Translations under genes and position numbers: made by a program
Origin: CADEDV01 sp964596345
Lineage (GTDB): Bacteria; Bacteroidota; Bacteroidia; Chitinophagales; Chitinophagaceae
Length of the DNA stretch: 64,000 bases
Reading direction: 5' to 3'
Assembly: GCA_964596345.1 (NCBI GenBank)
Contig: CAZQSZ010000002.1
Location: 434,001-498,000 of the forward strand
Shown here: positions 41,606 through 50,767 of the stretch, piece after piece
Layout: every line of letters starts with the position of its first letter
Numbering within the stretch: the first letter of the stretch is position 1
Notes under the pieces: model-generated
The model's database searches: none
Told to the model about the DNA's origin: nothing
What the model saw: the letters and a program-made list of their open reading frames with translations, nothing else

Positions 41606-42400
41606 ATGAAAAATCTTGCAAAAATCGGTCACATTTTCTACGGACTTTCAATGCTTGAAACTGGCTTGCAAATACTATATTTTGGAAAACTTCCATATTG
41701 GTTAATTCCGCACAACTATATTCAATTTTCCAGCTCTAAAATATTTACAGTTGTTGTTGGAATACTGCTTGCACTAACAGGTATTTCCATTTTATTGAAT
41801 AAATACACAAAGCCTGTTTCTATTATTTCAGGAACAATATTGCTTTCATTTTTTTGTTTTTTTTATATTCCGTTCCAGTTTAGTTCCCCCGCAAAATATC
41901 AGCACCTTGTTGAATGGGAGAACGCCTTGAAAGAATTAGCTTTTGCCAGCGGAGTATTTGTTCTACTCTGTTATTCCAGAGAAAAAAAGGAGCACAAAAT
42001 CTTCAAATTTTTTGATAAACTATCCTTAACCAACTATATACTATTTTCAGTCCCGATGCTTTGTTTTGGGTTGGTTCATATTTTATATGCAAAAGATGTA
42101 GCCACTTATGTACCTACATGGATACCAAACCAAATATTGTGGACATATTTAGCAGGTGTGGCTTTAATTGGTTCAGGTGTTTCAATTCTGATAAATATTA
42201 AAACAAAAATAATTGCTTCGTTATTAGGGGTTATGTTGCTAACCTGGTTTTTAATATTGCACATTCCAAGAGTCATGTCATCACCAGCGGCATATTTAAG
42301 CAGCGAAATCACATCAGCAATTTTAGCACTTGCTTACAGTGGTGTTGCTTTTATGATAGCAGGAAAGGTATTGCTTCCCGGTTCAAATTTTGAGAAATAG
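41606..42400 (+). CDS. Eight-helix membrane protein with duplicated DoxX-like halves
   Basis: 265 residues from ATG 41606. The hydrophobic pattern falls into two similar halves of four helices. The first half has IGHIFYGLSMLETGLQILYF, an FSSPAKYQ loop and a last helix LKELAFASGVFVLLCYS; the second has LCFGLVHILYAKDVATYVPT, a matching MSSPAAYL loop and SAILALAYSGVAFMIAGK. So it looks like a fused tandem of a DoxX-like unit. Function unknown. Last gene of the ArsR-led run. Confidence 0.7.
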   Translation: MKNLAKIGHIFYGLSMLETGLQILYFGKLPYWLIPHNYIQFSSSKIFTVVVGILLALTGISILLNKYTKPVSIISGTILLSFFCFFYIPFQFSSPAKYQHLVEWENALKELAFASGVFVLLCYSREKKEHKIFKFFDKLSLTNYILFSVPMLCFGLVHILYAKDVATYVPTWIPNQILWTYLAGVALIGSGVSILINIKTKIIASLLGVMLLTWFLILHIPRVMSSPAAYLSSEITSAILALAYSGVAFMIAGKVLLPGSNFEK

Positions 42401-43081
42401 CGATTTAACAAATGGTTACAGTTGACACATTTAGAAAACTGGTGCTTTCATTTTTGGCAACGACAGAAGAAGAGTACACAAAGATTTATTTATTGACGCA
42501 GTGACAACTGCTTATTGTGAAGTAGCACCGAAATTCCTTGCAGACAACCGCTTTTGAAACGCAAACCATTACTTATTCTATCTTCACTTTAAAATCTCCT
42601 AATACACCACTCTAACAAACCTACCCTGCAAATCAGGCACATGGGCAAGCACACAAACCTACGACACAAAAGCCAACCTGCCCATGAACCTGTCTTGCCT
42701 ACACACGGCAACCATCATTCGGTGCGACACACAGACCCACATTGTAGATGACCGAGAAGATAGGCTATGCGTAAACATAGGATGAACTGTGGAAAAATAC
42801 AGAGCTCTTTCTTTTTTGATTCTTTAAAATTTCAGTTACGCAATTACACAACATAATCTGACCAAATAGCTTGCAGGAAGTTGTTCCAAATCTCCAGTAA
42901 TGTCTTTCCTCTCCAGTTTTCTTTTTCATTCACTTTTCGTACAAAGTTGAAAAGCAATTCAGTAGGGTCAATTTATCATTTAATTCCGACCCCTAAAAAG
43001 TGTCATATTATGACATATAAATCCAGCCTTTCAGCATAAAAAGATATTAATTCTGCTACCTTTTTCCTTATTTTTGTAACA
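42401..43081. other. Non-coding stretch before the AbiE pair
   Basis: About 680 bases without a credible gene. An ATGGGCA/TGCCCAT pair occurs near 42640-42688. Composition is patchier than in neighbouring genes, suggesting degraded mobile DNA. Near its right end is the operator-like dyad at 43001-43015. No tRNA-like sequence was seen. Confidence 0.3.
43001..43076 (+). promoter_or_regulatory. Operator-like dyad and -7 box of the AbiE operon
   Basis: TGTCATA-T-TATGACA (43001-43015) is a perfect seven-base dyad. TATTTTTG (43069-43076) is a consensus -7 box ending five bases before the ATG at 43082, so the message may be leaderless. AbiEi antitoxins are known to repress their own operon by binding inverted repeats upstream. 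Confidence 0.5.
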
Positions 43082-43678
43082 ATGGAAAACGTACATAAGC
43101 ATATAGAACACTCAATTTCAAGGCGTAAGAAGGGAGATTTGATATTTCCAACTGACTTTAGAGCCAAAGGTACTCAAACTGCTGTTAAAACTGCTTTGTC
43201 AAGATTAAGCCGGGAAGGAAAGTTGAAAAGACTGGCGCATGGCATTTATTATGTGCCTAAAATAGACCCTTTATTCGGCGCTGTTTACCCGGCACCGGAA
43301 GAAGTGGCTGAGTCTATTGCAAAAAAAGAAAAGGTCCGTATAAAGCCTGCAGGTGCCTATGCGTTGCACCGGCTGGGGCTTACTACCCAAGTGCCTACCA
43401 AACTTGTTTACATTACCGATGGCGAAAACAGGCAGATAAAAATTGGTAAAACGGTTATCCGCTTTAAAGCCACCACCCCAAAAAAAATGTCGCTGGAAGG
43501 CCAGTTAAGCAGCCTGGTTATTTTGGCATTGGATGAAATAAATCCAGCAAATATTGATAGTGATACAGCAAATAAAATAAAAGCGATTTTACAAAAAGAA
43601 AATCCCGGTCAGTTAAAAAGAAATCTGCTGCTAACATCTGGCCGCATTCATGATTATATTGTAAAGCTTTTAAAATAA
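43082..43678 (+). CDS. AbiEi-type antitoxin (DUF6088-like)
   Basis: 198 residues. N-terminal winged helix (DFRAKGTQTAVKTALSRLSR then GKLKRLAHGIYYVPK), then PAGAYALHRLGLTTQVPTKL, VYITDGENRQIKIGK and a C-terminal helical part, the layout of DUF6088/AbiEi antitoxins. In the AbiE (type IV toxin-antitoxin/abortive infection) system this protein represses the operon and counters the nucleotidyltransferase toxin. The toxin gene follows after six bases, but is frameshifted here. Confidence 0.88.
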   Translation: MENVHKHIEHSISRRKKGDLIFPTDFRAKGTQTAVKTALSRLSREGKLKRLAHGIYYVPKIDPLFGAVYPAPEEVAESIAKKEKVRIKPAGAYALHRLGLTTQVPTKLVYITDGENRQIKIGKTVIRFKATTPKKMSLEGQLSSLVILALDEINPANIDSDTANKIKAILQKENPGQLKRNLLLTSGRIHDYIVKLLK

Positions 43679-43684
43679 CAGTAC

Positions 43685-44919
43685 ATGACAGGCTGGCTAC
43701 AATTAACTGACGAGCAAAGAAGAACAAGTATTGCACAAGCGGCAGTTGTAAGTGGTATTGCTGCTAAAGCAATAGAAAAAGATTGGTGGGTAACACTCAC
43801 ACTTAAAGCATTATTTGAAAGCCCTTATGCAAAGGTTTTATTTTTAAAGGCGGTACTTCATTAAGCAAAGGATGGAAATTGATAGAAAGGTTTTCAGAAG
43901 ATATTGACATAGCATTAGACCCGATGGCTTTTGGAAAGGAGTATAAAACTAACCCCAGCCATACCTATGTAAAAACATTAAAGAAATTAGGTTGTGAATT
44001 TACCAGCACTGTTTTACTGGATGCTTTAAAAGCACAATTCAATGCTATGGCACTACCAATGAACGATATTGCTATTACAGCAGAAACAGTTCCTGAAACG
44101 ATACCCGACAGAGACCCACAAACTCTGTATGTAAAATACAAATCATTATATCCGCCGCATGGATACATCGCCGATGAAGTAAAAATAGAGTTTAGTGTAC
44201 GTTCCCTTAAAGATCCGTATGCTACTATATCTATTCAATCAATCTTATTTGAAGCATTTCCCAATATTGCGTATGCAGAAACTCCTTTTGAAGTAGTTAC
44301 TGTAGAGCCACGAAAGACATTATTGGAAAAAGCTTTCCTGTTACATGAAAAATTCCTGAATGTAAATACGGATAAAATAAAAATTGAACGGCTGTCTCGT
44401 CATTTATACGACCTGGTAAAACTGATGAATACTAAAGCTGGGATTGAAGCTTTAAAAGACTATGAATTTTATACAACCTTATTAGAACATCGTAAAAGTT
44501 ATGTAAGGTTAGGCAATGTGAATTATGATACACTGCATTATTCTACGCTTTCTTTTTTACCGCCTGATGCGGTGATAGAAATGTTTCGGCAGGATTACAG
44601 GTCTATGCAGGCTGCAATGATTTATGGTGATTCTCCCGACTTTGATACAATGATTAATGAGTTGAAAATACTAACTGGAAGGTTTCGCCTCATTAGCGAT
44701 TATCATGTATTGGAAAATATAATTAAAGATGCAGCTCTTAAAATAGGCAACGATAAAAGTTTTGAAAGTGAAGGGGCTACTTTTAGTACACCTGTTCACT
44801 ATTTAACAGATATATACAAACCTGAAAGCCCGACAAACAAAACTATTAGTTACACTGTGGCATTTATTTGGAAGAAAAATAAATGGGTGTTTGATAGTAT
44901 TGCTATAAACCATTCGTAA
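43685..44919 (+). pseudogene. AbiEii-type nucleotidyltransferase toxin, frameshifted
   Basis: The first frame (ATG 43685) gives WLQLTDEQRRTSIAQAAVVS...SPYAKVLFLKAVLH and stops at 43862. Adding one T to the T5 run at 43841-43845 restores LFFKGGTSLSKGWKLIERFS then EDIDIALD, the GG-T-S-L-S nucleotidyltransferase motif and the following Asp pair of AbiEii/AbiGii toxins; the second frame then runs to 44919. So the coding capacity is whole except for one base, in a homopolymer. It is either a recent inactivation, a phase-variable tract or a sequencing error. The full protein would be about 411 residues. Confidence 0.85.
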
Positions 44920-44931
44920 CAGGTAAAAGCA

Positions 44932-46140
44932 TTATAACTTTCCCAAAATTCCTGTCCATTTCTGCATTATATCTTTCATCATACTCAGCGTAGCTTTATC
45001 CGGGGCATGGTATTTTGTTTCGAGGCTACCAAATGAAATCTCATCCTTTTGCAGCGTAGTAAATAATTTCGATACCGTTTTCAGCATAGGAGCAATCGTC
45101 GGATTAATGATGATTTTATCAACAACCAACAATCGAATCAATACAGCCAACTTTGCTACAGATAATGTGGTTTGAATTTTACTCTCAGCGGCAATTTGCA
45201 AATCACTGCCATTAGCAGTTTTTTCTTTTACTTCAATTTGTTTTATTTCCGCATTTATCCATTCTATTAGTTGCTTTTTTACTGAGAGCTGTTTACAATC
45301 AAAGTTTGTCGTTGATTTTACTTTTAGCTGCAAAACTGAAACAAGTTTGCTCTGTAAGAATGAAACCCTGTCTGCATATACCGGATTATTTTCCAATTCA
45401 GTTTTCAATAAATCAAGCTCATAGTCAATAAAACAAAGAGAGTTAAAGTTGTGGTAATAGAGTAAATCTCTCAATGAATTTTCTGGAATAGAAGCTAATC
45501 CCGTTTCAATTTCCTGAATAATATTTTGCAGGTAAATCAACTGGTGCCATGTGATGGGGACATCCTCAAAAGTATTTTGCTCAGAAATTGCATTTTGAAA
45601 AACTCTGATTAATTCGCTGTTGTTTAGTTTCATTTGCAAATAATCAATCTTCAGTTTTGAACAGTCTTTAAACTGCCTATATCTGAACTTCGTCAACCTG
45701 CTGTTAGTATCAAAATACTGGTAGAAGAAATTTTGTAAGAAACCGAGGGTGTTTTCGATACTGGCACAAACCGTATTATCAACCTTTACCGTTACAAATA
45801 CCTCATCACTGATATTGTTGAGTAAGGCTTGTACCAGTTTAATATATTGCTCCTTATCAAAAGCGATGGTGCTGGAAATAAATTCTTCCATTAATAATGC
45901 CGGAATAAGTTCAACATCGGTTACAAGGCTGTTACACAAATCTTCTTCCAGTAAGTTATGGAATATATAACCATCCCGTAATGCATTATTTGCTCTTTTA
46001 TTCAGTATGGCATACCACTTAGACAAAGCCTGTTGCACAGACAATTTCGACCCGGCAATCGTTTCATTATTTTTAGGAAACAATGGTTGATACTTAACTA
46101 AGCTGGCAATAGTGCCATTTGCTTTTGCTGCACTTTTCAT
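44932..46140 (-). CDS. Unknown helical protein of mobile-element type
   Basis: 402 residues, mainly helical, no signal peptide. The middle has NSLCFIDYELDLLKTELENN and the C-terminus TTLSVAKLAVLIRLLVVDKI...TLQKDEISFGSLETKYHAPD. A C-terminal module of this kind (S-x-A-x-LA-x-L-x-RLL ... I-S-x-x-SL-x-x-x-Y) is frequent in uncharacterised Bacteroidota proteins linked to mobile elements, some of them RteC-like. I do not assign a function. It converges on the AbiE pair, 12 bases apart, and a strong palindrome stands directly before its start codon. Confidence 0.65.
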   Translation of the reverse strand: MKSAAKANGTIASLVKYQPLFPKNNETIAGSKLSVQQALSKWYAILNKRANNALRDGYIFHNLLEEDLCNSLVTDVELIPALLMEEFISSTIAFDKEQYIKLVQALLNNISDEVFVTVKVDNTVCASIENTLGFLQNFFYQYFDTNSRLTKFRYRQFKDCSKLKIDYLQMKLNNSELIRVFQNAISEQNTFEDVPITWHQLIYLQNIIQEIETGLASIPENSLRDLLYYHNFNSLCFIDYELDLLKTELENNPVYADRVSFLQSKLVSVLQLKVKSTTNFDCKQLSVKKQLIEWINAEIKQIEVKEKTANGSDLQIAAESKIQTTLSVAKLAVLIRLLVVDKIIINPTIAPMLKTVSKLFTTLQKDEISFGSLETKYHAPDKATLSMMKDIMQKWTGILGKL

Positions 46141-46142
46141 AA

Positions 46143-46160
46143 CTCACTTTTTAAAGTGAG
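46143..46160. promoter_or_regulatory. Palindrome directly upstream of a start codon
   Basis: CTCACTTT-TT-AAAGTGAG, a perfect eight-base dyad with a two-base centre, ending two bases from the ATG of the 44932-46140 gene. It could be an operator, or a hairpin in the message that limits translation. Confidence 0.5.
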
Positions 46161-46250
46161 ATTGCAAATGGCAAACCAATAACATTACGTTAAGTAGCGT
46201 ATTTTAATAAGTAATTCAGCGTATTTTAAGCTTTAAAAGGCTGGGAACGG

Positions 46251-47213
46251 CTAATTTGTAGCCACAATACCCAACTTGTTCAGCAGTTCCAGCTTGTTAG
46301 AAACTTTCACCTTATCAAATATATTTTGCACATGCTTGGTAACGGTTCTTTCGGCAATAAAAAGGTTGTCGGCAATTTGCTTGTAAGAATATCCCCGGCA
46401 AATAAGACCGACAATTTCCCTTTCCCGGTTGGTAAGCTGATATAGCCTGGAACCTTCCGATATTTTTTCTTCCATACTCAGCCGTTCTATTTCTTTAGTT
46501 CTTTTTTCCACTTCTTCCTGTAACTTTTCATTCCAGCTAAGTAGTTTTTCCTCAGATGCAACAAGCCGTTGGTGTTCATCCTTCAACTGCTGCACATTTC
46601 GCCTCATGTGTTGTGTAAGCAACAACAAAAATCCGGTATTAGTAATGGAAGCTTCTACAGCCTGGCCTGCATTAAAATAATCAATTACCGGCAGGCATAC
46701 CCAGGGTGCAAGTCCTAAAAAGGGTACGATTTTATTTTCAGTTGTTTCATCTTTCGTTGCCGAAAATAGTGTAACCATAACCCACAATGCATAAACAACA
46801 GGCAGTATCAATAATTTTTTTGCATCATCGAGATTTCCGGTAATACCAAACACAATCATAAAAAGCAAATACGGCAGCATAAGAAAAAGGAAAACACCCC
46901 GGTAAGCATGAAATTTCATTTTCTTCAACCCAAAAGCATGATACACATAATAAGGAAAATAGCAGGGTGTCATAAACCCTGTGGCATAAGCTATACTGTT
47001 CTGCCAGAAATAAGAGCCGGGTAATTTTGTGTCTGGTAACAAACCACCGGTTATATTATATACAATGAGCAACAGCAAAAGAAAAATATCAAGATAGCTT
47101 ATTTTATCATGTGGCCTTGCCCAGTGATGGATGATAAGATAGAAAAGAATAATCAGTTCGATACAGACGAACGCAAATGTAATCAGATGCATTTGGGTAC
47201 CCGGAAATAGCAT
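46251..47213 (-). CDS. Membrane-bound LuxR-type regulator
   Basis: 320 residues (MHLITFAFVC at 47192 is an alternative start). Seven hydrophobic helices occupy about residues 8-205 in a 7TM-type sensor, followed by a coiled coil (QLKDEHQRLVASEEKLLSWN then EKLQEEVEKRTKEIERLS) and a C-terminal LuxR HTH: LTNREREIVGLICRGYSYKQ, IADNLFIAERTVTKHVQNIF, DKVKVSNKLELLNK. The DNA-binding domain is thus tethered to the inner membrane, as in other membrane-bound one-component regulators. Signal and targets unknown. A GNAT gene lies six bases upstream on the same strand. Confidence 0.88.
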   Translation of the reverse strand: MLFPGTQMHLITFAFVCIELIILFYLIIHHWARPHDKISYLDIFLLLLLIVYNITGGLLPDTKLPGSYFWQNSIAYATGFMTPCYFPYYVYHAFGLKKMKFHAYRGVFLFLMLPYLLFMIVFGITGNLDDAKKLLILPVVYALWVMVTLFSATKDETTENKIVPFLGLAPWVCLPVIDYFNAGQAVEASITNTGFLLLLTQHMRRNVQQLKDEHQRLVASEEKLLSWNEKLQEEVEKRTKEIERLSMEEKISEGSRLYQLTNREREIVGLICRGYSYKQIADNLFIAERTVTKHVQNIFDKVKVSNKLELLNKLGIVATN

Positions 47214-47219
47214 AGCAGT

Positions 47220-47798
47220 TCATTTTGACACATCTCTTTTCAGGCAATATAGCCAGTAACCAAAATCAAGTTCCTTATATATTGTAAAGCCGTGTTTCCC
47301 GTACCAAGGCAAATTTCTTTCTGTTGAAGTTTCCAGTACCACAGGGCGGCCTTCTGCTTTAAATTTCTCAAGTATTTGTTTCAGCAAAACCGTTCCTGTT
47401 CCTTTGTTTTGTTCCGATGGGTTTACACCAATAAACCAGAGGTATGCAAAGGGCTGAGAAGGATGAATTTTTTTAATAATAGCCTCCCTCTGCATGGCTT
47501 TTTTTGCATTGATTAAACCAGTGCAACTTATTATCAATTTAATATCAGCAACTACTGACTTAAAAGTTGTTGTTTTCTCGTAAGGAAAAATAATGAGGGC
47601 ACAGGCTTTTTTGTCATCTGAAAGTAATATTTCACCAAACCAGAAACAGTAATCAAACGAATACTCCATAAGCTTCCTGATTCGGTGCTTCTTTTTTGAG
47701 TCTTGCTTTATGATATAGTTTACACTTATGTTGTCAGCAAAAGATTCAGTCAGAATGGAGACGACAGCTATTCTATCAGAATATAAGGCCTTGGTCAT
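47220..47798 (-). CDS. GNAT acetyltransferase
   Basis: 192 residues from ATG 47798 (MTKALYSDRIAVVSILTESF); a start at 47837 would add a hydrophobic stretch unlike the family. AYLWFIGVNPSEQNKGTGTV, then LLKQILEKFKAEGRPVVLET and LPWYGKHGFTIYKELDFG are the acetyl-CoA-binding motif and C-terminal strands of a GNAT protein. The acceptor is unknown. It lies six bases upstream of the LuxR-type regulator gene and probably shares its transcript. Confidence 0.88.
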   Translation of the reverse strand: MTKALYSDRIAVVSILTESFADNISVNYIIKQDSKKKHRIRKLMEYSFDYCFWFGEILLSDDKKACALIIFPYEKTTTFKSVVADIKLIISCTGLINAKKAMQREAIIKKIHPSQPFAYLWFIGVNPSEQNKGTGTVLLKQILEKFKAEGRPVVLETSTERNLPWYGKHGFTIYKELDFGYWLYCLKRDVSK

Positions 47799-48084
47799 GA
47801 GTATGGTTATGTTAATCGTCCATGATATAACTATCAATTTCTATACCGATTGAAACTTAAATTTTCATTATTCTTATTATCCGACTGGTTTTGTTTTATT
47901 TACGGTTCTCCTAATAGTTATTTTACTCAACAAACATAGACGGTTGTGTACTTACTGCCGTTTCCGCCTATAGCGGACCGGTCTTTACATTCAAATCTTC
48001 TGCAAAGGATTTCCACTGCAAGCTCTAATGGATAACTGTGAGCGATTCAACTAAGTATTTACACTGATTTTGGTAATAAAAGAC

Positions 48085-48363
48085 CCCTATAATCCTGAAG
48101 GCGCTGTGCTAAGTTTTGAATTGACCTGTGGCATGGAAGCAGGTAATCGATTTATTAACCAACTTACCTTATCATAAGGGCTGTTTGGGTAGGCACTGTT
48201 GATACACTGCTGTCTCACCCGGCATCAAATGTCATACTCCGGGATGATAAGAGAAGACCGCTTAAAATCGGGTACTACAGACTGGCTTATAAGAATGAGT
48301 GTTGGATTGGAAGCAGCAGAAGATACTCTCTTTGATTTGGGGCAGGCCTTAAAAACAGTTTGA
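48085..48363 (+). pseudogene. C-terminal remnant of a trans-sulfuration PLP enzyme (cystathionine gamma-synthase/methionine gamma-lyase type)
   Basis: Three short frames, joined by single-base shifts, spell the end of a Cys/Met-metabolism PLP enzyme: PYNPEGAVLSFELTCGMEAG then NRFINQL; GTVDTLLSHPASNV; and MIREDRLKSGTTDWLIRMSV then GLEAAEDTLFDLGQAL with a stop at 48361-48363. These are the conserved final blocks of the family (SLG-V-ESL-HPA, then a G-RLSVG-E-EDL motif). The N-terminal three quarters, with the PLP lysine, are gone. The remaining 47838-48084 upstream shows nothing recognisable. Confidence 0.8.
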
Positions 48364-48366
48364 GAA

Positions 48367-48771
48367 TTATTTAATTTGGCTCATAACCTTTTCTACTATT
48401 CTGTCGCATCTGGTAAGATGAAAATGCAGAATATCTTCTTTTTTATAATAATTAGCAAGTAACTCTCTTAACATAGCCTTGGCACGGTTTAATCTCACTT
48501 TTACATTCACCTCACTAATGTCAAGGCATTCTTGTGTTTCTGCTACATTCATGTTTTCTATCTCCCGCATTACAAACACGGTTCTGTAAATTTCAGGGAG
48601 CTTACATATAGCGTCATTTAATATGGTTTTCAATTCTGAATTGAGAACTTTTGCCGCAGGAGTTTGAGTTTTGTCGGCCTGCCAGCGTTGCAGTTCATTT
48701 TCCATATTGTCATCATTCATATTAATTGTCTTTCCTTGTTTTTTAAACATCATCAGGAGCATCGGTAGCAC
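48367..48771 (-). pseudogene. Truncated ECF sigma factor (region 4 only)
   Basis: The 134-codon frame has a complete region 4: ILNDAICKLPEIYRTVFVMR, EIENMNVAETQECLDISEVN, VKVRLNRAKAMLRELL, and a family-type tail (HFHLTRCDRIVEKVMSQIK). Region 2 is missing. The first residues (MLPMLLMM) are antisense to the neighbouring ccmF fragment, so the breakpoint is close to 48747. It cannot bind the -10 element and is presumed dead. Confidence 0.75.
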
Positions 48772-49674
48772 ATGCAGGTTTTGGATTAATGCTGCTGGGC
48801 ATCCTTATCTCATCATCAAAAAAAGAAATACTCTCTATTAAGAACAGCGGTATATTTGTTCCAATGGGTGAAGGAAGTACAGAAAAGCCTGGTGAAAATT
48901 TAACGCTGCTAAAAGGAGCCAGAACAAGCATGGATGATTATTGGGTTACTTATGAAACTGATTCTGCTCATCCCAAAAAACCATTGTGGTATTATGAAAT
49001 AGAATTTGAGGAAAAAGAAGGTGAAGAAAAATTTACGCTTACACCCAATGCGTTTGTAAATTATAAAGGGGTAGAAGGGTTGATGTCTAATCCCGATGCT
49101 AAACATTATTGGAACCATGATGTGTTTACTATATTACTTCCCTGCCCGACCCTGCAAAAAATAAAGACACAAGCCAGTATGAGATAAAGCAAATAAAAAA
49201 TAAGATACTGTTTTATATAATGACGGTTCATTTATATTGGAGAGGCTGGTAACAAAAAATAATGTGCAAACTGCCGGACTTGAGGCCGGAGACATAGCCT
49301 CTATTGCCACTATAAAAGTTCTTTCAAAAAACAATGCTACTTATACAGCTGAGCCCATTCTTATCAGCAGGAATAACCAATCTTACCTGCTGCCTGATAC
49401 TTTACATAAAGAAAAGCTTATTTGTCAATTGAGAAATGTAAAAGGAAAAAATATTGAGGTAGGTATTAAACACTCCAATGCAATAGTAGAATATGTAACC
49501 TTAAAAATGTATAAATTTCCTTTTATTAATTTACTATGGATAGGCACTTTTATTACTGTTGTTGGTTTTCTAATGCGCATGGTAAGGCGGATAAGAATGG
49601 GTAGGGTGAAGGTGCCTGCCCAAAAATACAATCATGAAATAAACGAATCAAAAGATGATAGGTTCATTTTGTAA
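48747..49674 (+). pseudogene. C-terminal remnant of a CcmF-type cytochrome c assembly protein
   Basis: It opens without a start codon as SSGASVAHAGFGLMLLGILI then SSSKKEIL, a conserved membrane segment of CcmF/CcsA-type haem lyases. It goes on with YWVTYETDSAHPKKPLWYYE...HYWNHDVFT, is shifted near 49140 and again near 49220 (PDPAKNKDTSQYEIKQIKN bridges them in a third frame), and ends with YVTLKMYKFPFINLLWIGTF then ITVVGFLMRMVRR in frame to 49674. The long N-terminal membrane part is absent. A truncated sigma gene is joined to its 5' edge. Convergent with the thioredoxin-like gene, overlapping it by 27 bases. Confidence 0.75.
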
Positions 49675-50292
49675 TTTTAGTGTGCCGTAATGTTTCAAAA
49701 ATATTTCGATTACTTTCTGGTACTCATGGCCGAAAAAAGATTGCAGCAGATTATATTCATTATCAAAAATGATAAAGGAGGGAGTGCCCGGTAATTGATT
49801 TAATGTAAATGTTTCAGCAATAAATGGGAGCCTTCCGTAATACTCCTTAACACTATTCAGCATCGTTAGCTTCTCTTCGGCTGATAGTAGGGCAAAGTTG
49901 GGGTTCTTGTTGCAGATAGCCTGCACATTTTCGTTTGTCAAAAAATCTTTTGTTGGTTTTAATGCATCAAATACAACAGGAAATAATATTTTTTGAGGGT
50001 ATATTTCTTCGTCGATTGAATCATAATATTTTTTAGTTTCTCCCGTTAATTTATTCTCCTGCAACAGCAATTGAGTATTCCCCTCCGTATTCAATTCAAA
50101 ATCTTCAAAGGCGGTGGATACGCCGATAAAACCAATTTCATTCTCATACTTCGTAAACAATTCATTCATCATCGGTATGCCATAAACAAAACAACCCGGG
50201 CAATTAACCTGGAATACAAAAGCGATATTTATTTTCTTTATTTGAAAATTTCCCTGTAGCGGCTTTTGTATGTGTAGATAAAATAATGGCAT
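49648..50292 (-). CDS. Thioredoxin-like (TlpA/redoxin-type) protein
   Basis: 214 residues. The N-terminal KKINIAFVFQVNCPGCFVYG carries a CPGC active site (C31-C34), then MMNELFTKYENEIGFIGVST and a helical insert, and later LPFIAETFTLNQLPGTPSFI then IFDNEYNLLQSFFG with the cis-Pro (G-T-P) of the thioredoxin fold. No signal peptide is visible from this start, so it is probably cytoplasmic. It is the most distal gene of the minus-strand stress block and begins 5 bases after the DUF2024 gene. Confidence 0.8.
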   Translation of the reverse strand: MPLFYLHIQKPLQGNFQIKKINIAFVFQVNCPGCFVYGIPMMNELFTKYENEIGFIGVSTAFEDFELNTEGNTQLLLQENKLTGETKKYYDSIDEEIYPQKILFPVVFDALKPTKDFLTNENVQAICNKNPNFALLSAEEKLTMLNSVKEYYGRLPFIAETFTLNQLPGTPSFIIFDNEYNLLQSFFGHEYQKVIEIFLKHYGTLKLQNEPIIF

Positions 50293-50297
50293 GATGA

Positions 50298-50684
50298 TTA
50301 AGGAAGCAAGTGTTGAATTTCTTCTGTTGTTTTTCCCTGAAAATTGGCAAAGCGGTGTTCTTTATAATGTGCCCGAATGTATAATATCAAATCCCTGCGT
50401 ATTGGGTTTAAAGGAAGAGCAGTCGGTATCTCATCCATTTCAAGTATATAATATCCCTGTGTGTTGATGGCTTCTTTCATTTCGGGGGTTGGTTCTTCTA
50501 TATGGCAAAACCGACACTCCTCCATGTCCAGGCTGCTTTCGGTTTCTCCATTTTTTGCCAGGTATGTTTTTCCATAACCATAAATTACTTGCTCATCTTT
50601 AATACTATCCGGTACAATAATATCAAAGTGCATAACATTGCCATCCTTCTTTTTAACGTAAGTGTCCCAAACTGCTGTTTGCAT
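50298..50684 (-). CDS. DUF2024 protein
   Basis: 128 residues. AVWDTYVKKKDGNVMHFDII, then VPDSIKDEQVIYGYGKTYLA and SLDMEECRFCHIEEPTPEMK are the DUF2024 signature, with a Cys-x-x-Cys-His pair (CRFCHIE). The last 45 residues extend beyond the usual domain. DUF2024 proteins are small and cytoplasmic; function unknown. Their presence next to haem, Fe-S and thioredoxin-like genes suggests, but does not prove, a redox role. Confidence 0.8.
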   Translation of the reverse strand: MQTAVWDTYVKKKDGNVMHFDIIVPDSIKDEQVIYGYGKTYLAKNGETESSLDMEECRFCHIEEPTPEMKEAINTQGYYILEMDEIPTALPLNPIRRDLILYIRAHYKEHRFANFQGKTTEEIQHLLP

Positions 50685-50767
50685 AATTTTAATTTTAAGT
50701 AATACATTTTTAATCCCTGCCCGTAAGCTAACTTATCTACCAATCATCGTCCATTATCTTTCATTAA

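Noticed and set aside
42405..42560. attC-like palindrome in the gap before AbiE
   Set aside because: GGTGCTTTCA and TGAAGTAGCACC pair partly, but neither GCTAAC nor GTTAGC cores flank them.
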